From the IMG/VR virus record IMGVR_UViG_3300022208_000027, positions 1 to 24,653 of that record: a stretch of 24,653 bases of DNA. One strand, written 5' to 3'. The notes beneath the pieces are model-generated. The model searched no databases, was not told the DNA's origin, and saw only the letters and a program-made list of their open reading frames with translations. The position numbers and the translations under genes are program-made. This DNA comes from a virus. Shown one piece after another: positions 22,349 through 24,653 of the stretch (position 1 is its first letter; each line of letters begins with the position of its first letter).

Positions 22349-22618
22349 TCATTTAACCTCCTGCTTAACAATAGCCCTACCTGCGCCATTGTTCTCTACT
22401 ACGAATGCATGAAAAAGCTTGCCAGAAATTCCAGCTTGTACTTTAGGAGTAAACGGCATGATATCTTTTATAATGTCGCAATATTGTTCAAAACTTATAT
22501 TGTATTTTTCAAATATCGCATCGTCAATGTCACCGTTGTTTATTGCATCTTCAGTTTCATCTTCGGTCTTTCCCATAGCCATGTACGCAAGTTCTTCAAT
22601 TTCCCATTCAATGCACAT
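22349..22618 (-). CDS. Small conserved phage protein
   Basis: An acidic protein of 89 residues: MCIEWEIEELAYMAMGKTED, then DAIFEKYNISFEQYCDIIKD, then IMPFTPKVQAGISGKLFHAF. I recall similar sequences from other phages, with E-x-A-x-x-A-M-G-K-T and L-x-x-F-T-P conserved, often next to the gene type found upstream here; function unknown. It has AAAGGA before its ATG, and its TGA is just before the holin ATG. Confidence 0.55.
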   Translation of the reverse strand: MCIEWEIEELAYMAMGKTEDETEDAINNGDIDDAIFEKYNISFEQYCDIIKDIMPFTPKVQAGISGKLFHAFVVENNGAGRAIVKQEVK

Positions 22619-22651
22619 AATTAATCCTTTCTTTTTCTGTTTTTGGTTTGG

Positions 22652-22843
22652 TTAACTAATCATTTTAAATCCACGCTTCAGAGCTGCTATCTCTCTATCC
22701 TTTTCGTCTAAAATCAACCTTACAAGTTCAGCAGGAGAAGTCCCTAATGGACCATGCTTCTCTATGGCTGTAACAGATAAATCTAACGAATTAACAACAT
22801 CTTCAAGCATATTCTCAAGCTCTTGTTTATTCCAACAACTCAT
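22652..22843 (-). CDS. Small conserved phage protein (HGPLGT motif)
   Basis: A protein of 63 residues from the ATG at 22843, or 67 from the ATG at 22855, which lacks a binding site. It reads LENMLEDVVNSLDLSVTAIE, then KHGPLGTSPAELVRLILDEK, then DREIAALKRGF. The D-L-S ... E-K-H-G-P-L-G-T-x-P-A-E-L-V-R-L-x-L ... K-D-R-E-I pattern is one I recall from many phage genomes and is probably a coiled-coil or helical accessory protein. It follows KilA-N by 31 bases. Confidence 0.6.
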   Translation of the reverse strand: MSCWNKQELENMLEDVVNSLDLSVTAIEKHGPLGTSPAELVRLILDEKDREIAALKRGFKMIS

Positions 22844-22874
22844 ATCATTCCACATCCAGTTTATTTTGGTTTTA

Positions 22875-23537
22875 TTAGCTCAATAAATAAGTGCATTTAT
22901 ATTTTTCTTTTGCCAATTTATACAAAACTTCTTTTCTTTCCGCATATGGCATTTCAATATCAATATAAGCAGAGTTTTTACCTTCAAGCCAAGCAAGCAT
23001 GTCAAGCTGTTCTTCGGTTGCTGTTTCGCGAATGTCTTTTCTATGCTCACCAAAGACAATGTTGTTAAGCATTTTTGCTTCATTTGCAAAGTGATAAAAC
23101 TTAGCAGGTTCATGCGCTCCATCTACAGAACTACTCATGATTTTATAATTTGCGCAGGCAAGAATCCGCTTCATGTTCCAATCTAGCTTTGATTGCTTCC
23201 CAGACATGTATTCAAGAAAAACCTTAAGCTTAAACTCAGGGCTTAACCACGTAGCGAATTCCATGGCTATTAATTCATGCCCATAAGTTCCACCGTTATA
23301 CTTTCCACGCTTAGAAATGATAGATTTTAATTCACTCACTTCTGAGGTATTTAAAAACTTATCTATAGTTTCAATAAACTCAACAGTTGACTCAAGCCTT
23401 TTCCAGTTATCTATTCTTTTATTAGGAAAATATTTACCAAGATCGTTCAGGCATATATATCCATTTTCATCAACCCTGATCTCTCCATCGAGATCATTAA
23501 ACTTCATTCTTATTTGCAGAGCTTCATTTAGTTCCAA
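22875..23537 (-). CDS. KilA-N domain regulatory protein
   Basis: A protein of 220 residues. It starts at a TTG (23537), chosen because AGGAGG lies directly upstream and no in-frame ATG is near. Residues ~20-110 are a KilA-N domain: RVDENGYICLNDLGKYFPNK, NWKRLESTVEFIETI, then YNGGTYGHELIAMEFATWLS. Residues ~145-220 form a helical C-terminal domain (KFYHFANEAKMLNNIVFG ... MPYAERKEVLYKLAKEKYK) shared with the pRha protein at 15173-15778. KilA-N proteins are phage DNA-binding regulators or antirepressor-type proteins. It has its own promoter behind a terminator, so it may be expressed independently and lead the downstream operon. Confidence 0.87.
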   Translation of the reverse strand: MELNEALQIRMKFNDLDGEIRVDENGYICLNDLGKYFPNKRIDNWKRLESTVEFIETIDKFLNTSEVSELKSIISKRGKYNGGTYGHELIAMEFATWLSPEFKLKVFLEYMSGKQSKLDWNMKRILACANYKIMSSSVDGAHEPAKFYHFANEAKMLNNIVFGEHRKDIRETATEEQLDMLAWLEGKNSAYIDIEMPYAERKEVLYKLAKEKYKCTYLLS

Positions 23538-23567
23538 TCTAACCTCCTTTGCGTTTTAATTGTATTT

Positions 23568-23596
23568 AATTTAATGCATTAATAACGCAATGTCAA
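23568..23596 (-). promoter_or_regulatory. Promoter of the KilA-N gene with overlapping palindrome
   Basis: On the - strand, TTGACA (23596-23591) and TAAATT (23573-23568) are 17 bases apart; the -10 matches four of six positions. The perfect palindrome TTAATGCATTAA (23571-23582) overlaps the -10 and spacer and could be an operator. The promoter follows a terminator, so KilA-N starts a new transcript that may continue through the holin and terminase genes. Confidence 0.62.
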
Positions 23597-23597
23597 C

Positions 23598-23621
23598 CAA
23601 AAAACAAAGCCCAGAAGGGCT
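23598..23621 (-). terminator. Rho-independent terminator after the DUF1653-like gene
   Basis: The - strand RNA has AGCCC/GGGCT (23617-23621 with 23608-23612) around a four-base TTCT loop, followed by TTGTTTTTT (23607-23599). It starts a few bases after the stop at 23625 and ends just before the -35 of the KilA-N promoter. Confidence 0.75.
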
Positions 23622-23624
23622 GCT

Positions 23625-23861
23625 TTATCTTGGTTGTTCCAGCATGGTAAACTTCATTCTAAATTCGCTGTCTTTTCTGTAGAATCCATGGCCTTCCATG
23701 ATAATAAGACCTAACGTTATAAACCATAGGCCAATTCGAGATCTCCTCCCATGATCCTTGTAATATATGATACCACGTTCTCCATCTTGATCATTGGTTG
23801 CGTTCGTAACAACTTGAGATCTTAGATAAATTTTTCCTGTTTTGTTGTGTATGAATTCCAT
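23625..23861 (-). CDS. DUF1653-like phage protein
   Basis: A protein of 78 residues: KTGKIYLRSQVVTNATNDQD, then GERGIIYYKDHG, RIGLWFITLGLIIMEGHGFY, ending FRMKFTML. The pattern of an I-Y start, N-A-T-N-x-x-D-G-x-x-x-x-x-Y-Y turn and final E-F-x-x-K-F resembles small SH3-like DUF1653 proteins seen in phages, but the match is loose. A terminator follows immediately. The start signal is weak (GGACATGATGATTT). Confidence 0.55.
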   Translation of the reverse strand: MEFIHNKTGKIYLRSQVVTNATNDQDGERGIIYYKDHGRRSRIGLWFITLGLIIMEGHGFYRKDSEFRMKFTMLEQPR

Positions 23862-23912
23862 AAATCATCATGTCCTAAACATTGTTGTTTAAATATTATA
23901 TTAACAAATAGA

Positions 23913-24158
23913 CTATAATCCCCTACCACACAACTCGCATCTCTCATCATTGGTGACATTTTCGCAATCAATAAACCCGCATTCAGGACAATACCAGTTG
24001 TTTTTTTTTAGCTCATCGATGCAATGCAGGCACGTCACATCATTAAGCATGGTAGTCTTACAAATTTGACCACGGAATTTCTTTCCGCATGAGGTCCAGG
24101 ACTTTGTGTCATCGTTATAATTTGCGTGATGGACAGTTCGTTTTTTATTTTTTATCAT
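23913..24158 (-). CDS. Zinc-ribbon-type Cys-rich protein (paralogue of 21346-21708)
   Basis: A protein of 81 residues: MIKNKKRTVHHANYNDDTKS, then WTSCGKKFRGQICKTTMLND, DVTCLHCIDELKK, WYCPECGFIDC and ERCELCGRGL. There are several C-x-x-C pairs, of which the final two resemble a rubredoxin/zinc ribbon arrangement. The S-C-G-x-x-F-x-G ... D-V-T-C-x-H-C part matches the protein at 21346-21708, so the two genes are probably related by duplication. The ATG follows AAAAGGAAATCTTA. Function unknown. Confidence 0.65.
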   Translation of the reverse strand: MIKNKKRTVHHANYNDDTKSWTSCGKKFRGQICKTTMLNDVTCLHCIDELKKNNWYCPECGFIDCENVTNDERCELCGRGL

Positions 24159-24173
24159 TAAGATTTCCTTTTA

Positions 24174-24193
24174 GCCCCTGAATTAACAGGGGC
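24174..24193. other. Perfect GC-rich hairpin between coiled-coil and zinc-ribbon genes
   Basis: GCCCCTG (24174-24180) and CAGGGGC (24187-24193) form a perfect 7-bp stem with a six-base AT loop. In - strand RNA it sits just upstream of the AAAAGGAAA ribosome-binding region of the zinc-ribbon gene. There is no strong U-run on either strand, so the function (RNA stability, translation control or a weak terminator) is unclear. Confidence 0.5.
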
Positions 24194-24199
24194 ACAAAA

Positions 24200-24653
24200 T
24201 TAATATTTAATCTCAACAGCAGGTATAATGCCTTTTGCTATTGCTGCAACTGCTGATTTGGCATCAGCCTCAAGTAAACCAGCTTCAACAAATGCCTGGA
24301 CTGCTTTCAAATTAATATTTCTTCTGTATTCTATATCAGCCTTTCTTCTGTCGTCTTCTGCTTTGATCCTGGCCGCTTCTGCTTTTTCTCTCGCTATCCT
24401 ATCACGCTCTGCTTGTTCAGCCCTTTCCCTCTCCACCCTGATTGCCTCATGCTTGTCACGCTCGGCTTGTTCTGCGGCTGCTTTAATTTCGTCCTGTCTT
24501 TTTATCTCTGCTTGCTTTGCTCTTTCAATCTCGGCAAGCCTTTCATCTTCCATGGCTTTCTCTGCTGCAATCCTGTCACGCTCGGCTTGTTCAATTGCAA
24601 GCCTTTCTTTTTCGATCCTGTCTTTTTCAGACTTGGCTCTTCTGGCTTCGGCT
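24200..24653 (-). CDS. Charged coiled-coil phage protein (partial, N-terminus beyond window)
   Basis: An open frame enters from the right edge with no stop, giving 150 codons in view; an internal ATG at 24553 is probably not the start, since the frame upstream continues the same repeat. Residues are dominated by Glu/Arg/Lys/Ala repeats (ERLAIEQAERDRIAAEKAME, then AEQAERDKHEAIRVERERAE), a long coiled coil with low complexity. The C-terminal ~45 residues are globular: RRNINLKAVQAFVEAGLLEA, ending AKGIIPAVEIKY. This final domain (N-x-x-A-x-x-x-F-V-x-A-G-L ... I-A-x-G-x-I-P-x-V-x-I-x-Y) is common in phage proteins that often lie beside recombination genes such as RecT-type annealing proteins; that neighbourhood would be off the right edge. 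Confidence 0.7.
   Translation of the reverse strand, partial: AEARRAKSEKDRIEKERLAIEQAERDRIAAEKAMEDERLAEIERAKQAEIKRQDEIKAAAEQAERDKHEAIRVERERAEQAERDRIAREKAEAARIKAEDDRRKADIEYRRNINLKAVQAFVEAGLLEADAKSAVAAIAKGIIPAVEIKY

Noticed and set aside
24200-24653. TolA-like or membrane-envelope function for the coiled-coil protein
   Set aside because: Low-complexity Glu/Arg/Ala coiled coils resemble many unrelated proteins; the C-terminal domain fits a phage family better and no membrane segment is visible.

Overview
The window is a stretch of the genome of a tailed double-stranded DNA phage or prophage with a contractile (myovirus) tail. It is AT-rich by eye, and almost all of it is coding. The Mu-like tail genes, the Sf6-like terminase and the Gram-negative-style holin suggest a Gram-negative bacterial host, but the sequence does not identify the species. 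Apart from one block on the + strand, all genes lie on the - strand and are transcribed from right to left, often with 1-8 bp stop/start overlaps.

In order of transcription, 24653-18982 holds accessory and regulatory genes: a partial charged coiled-coil protein, two related Cys-rich zinc-ribbon-type proteins, a KilA-N protein with its own promoter behind a terminator, a pair of small phage proteins, a holin, a lone NrdR-type zinc ribbon, an HNH/AP2 homing endonuclease with a possible structured leader, a DUF1737 protein and a coiled-coil protein. The packaging genes follow (small terminase 18980-18582, large terminase 18581-17205).

A block of + strand genes (15173-17199) sits between the large terminase and portal genes and interrupts the usual terminase-portal order. 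It has its own sigma70-like promoter, a folded leader resembling the C4 antisense RNAs of antirepressor operons, a pRha-type regulator with an in-frame TGA near its C-terminus, a hypothetical protein, three tandem related CxxC mini-proteins, a rho-independent terminator and a small membrane protein.

From 14945 to 6703 lie the HK97-type head and neck genes: portal, SPP1 gp7-like minor head protein, a three-domain prohead protease, major capsid protein, a probable decoration protein, connector and adaptor proteins, a gp10-like protein and a probable tail terminator. From 6695 to the left edge lies a Mu-like contractile tail: DUF2635-like protein, sheath, tube, a tail assembly chaperone with a -1 frameshift extension, tape measure, gpN-like protein and a partial gpP-like baseplate hub. 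The particle is therefore a mosaic of Sf6-type packaging, HK97-type head and Mu-type tail. No integrase, replication gene, endolysin, tRNA, CRISPR array or insertion sequence was recognised. No gene-free stretch exceeds 300 bases; the longest is the divergent control region at 14946-15172.
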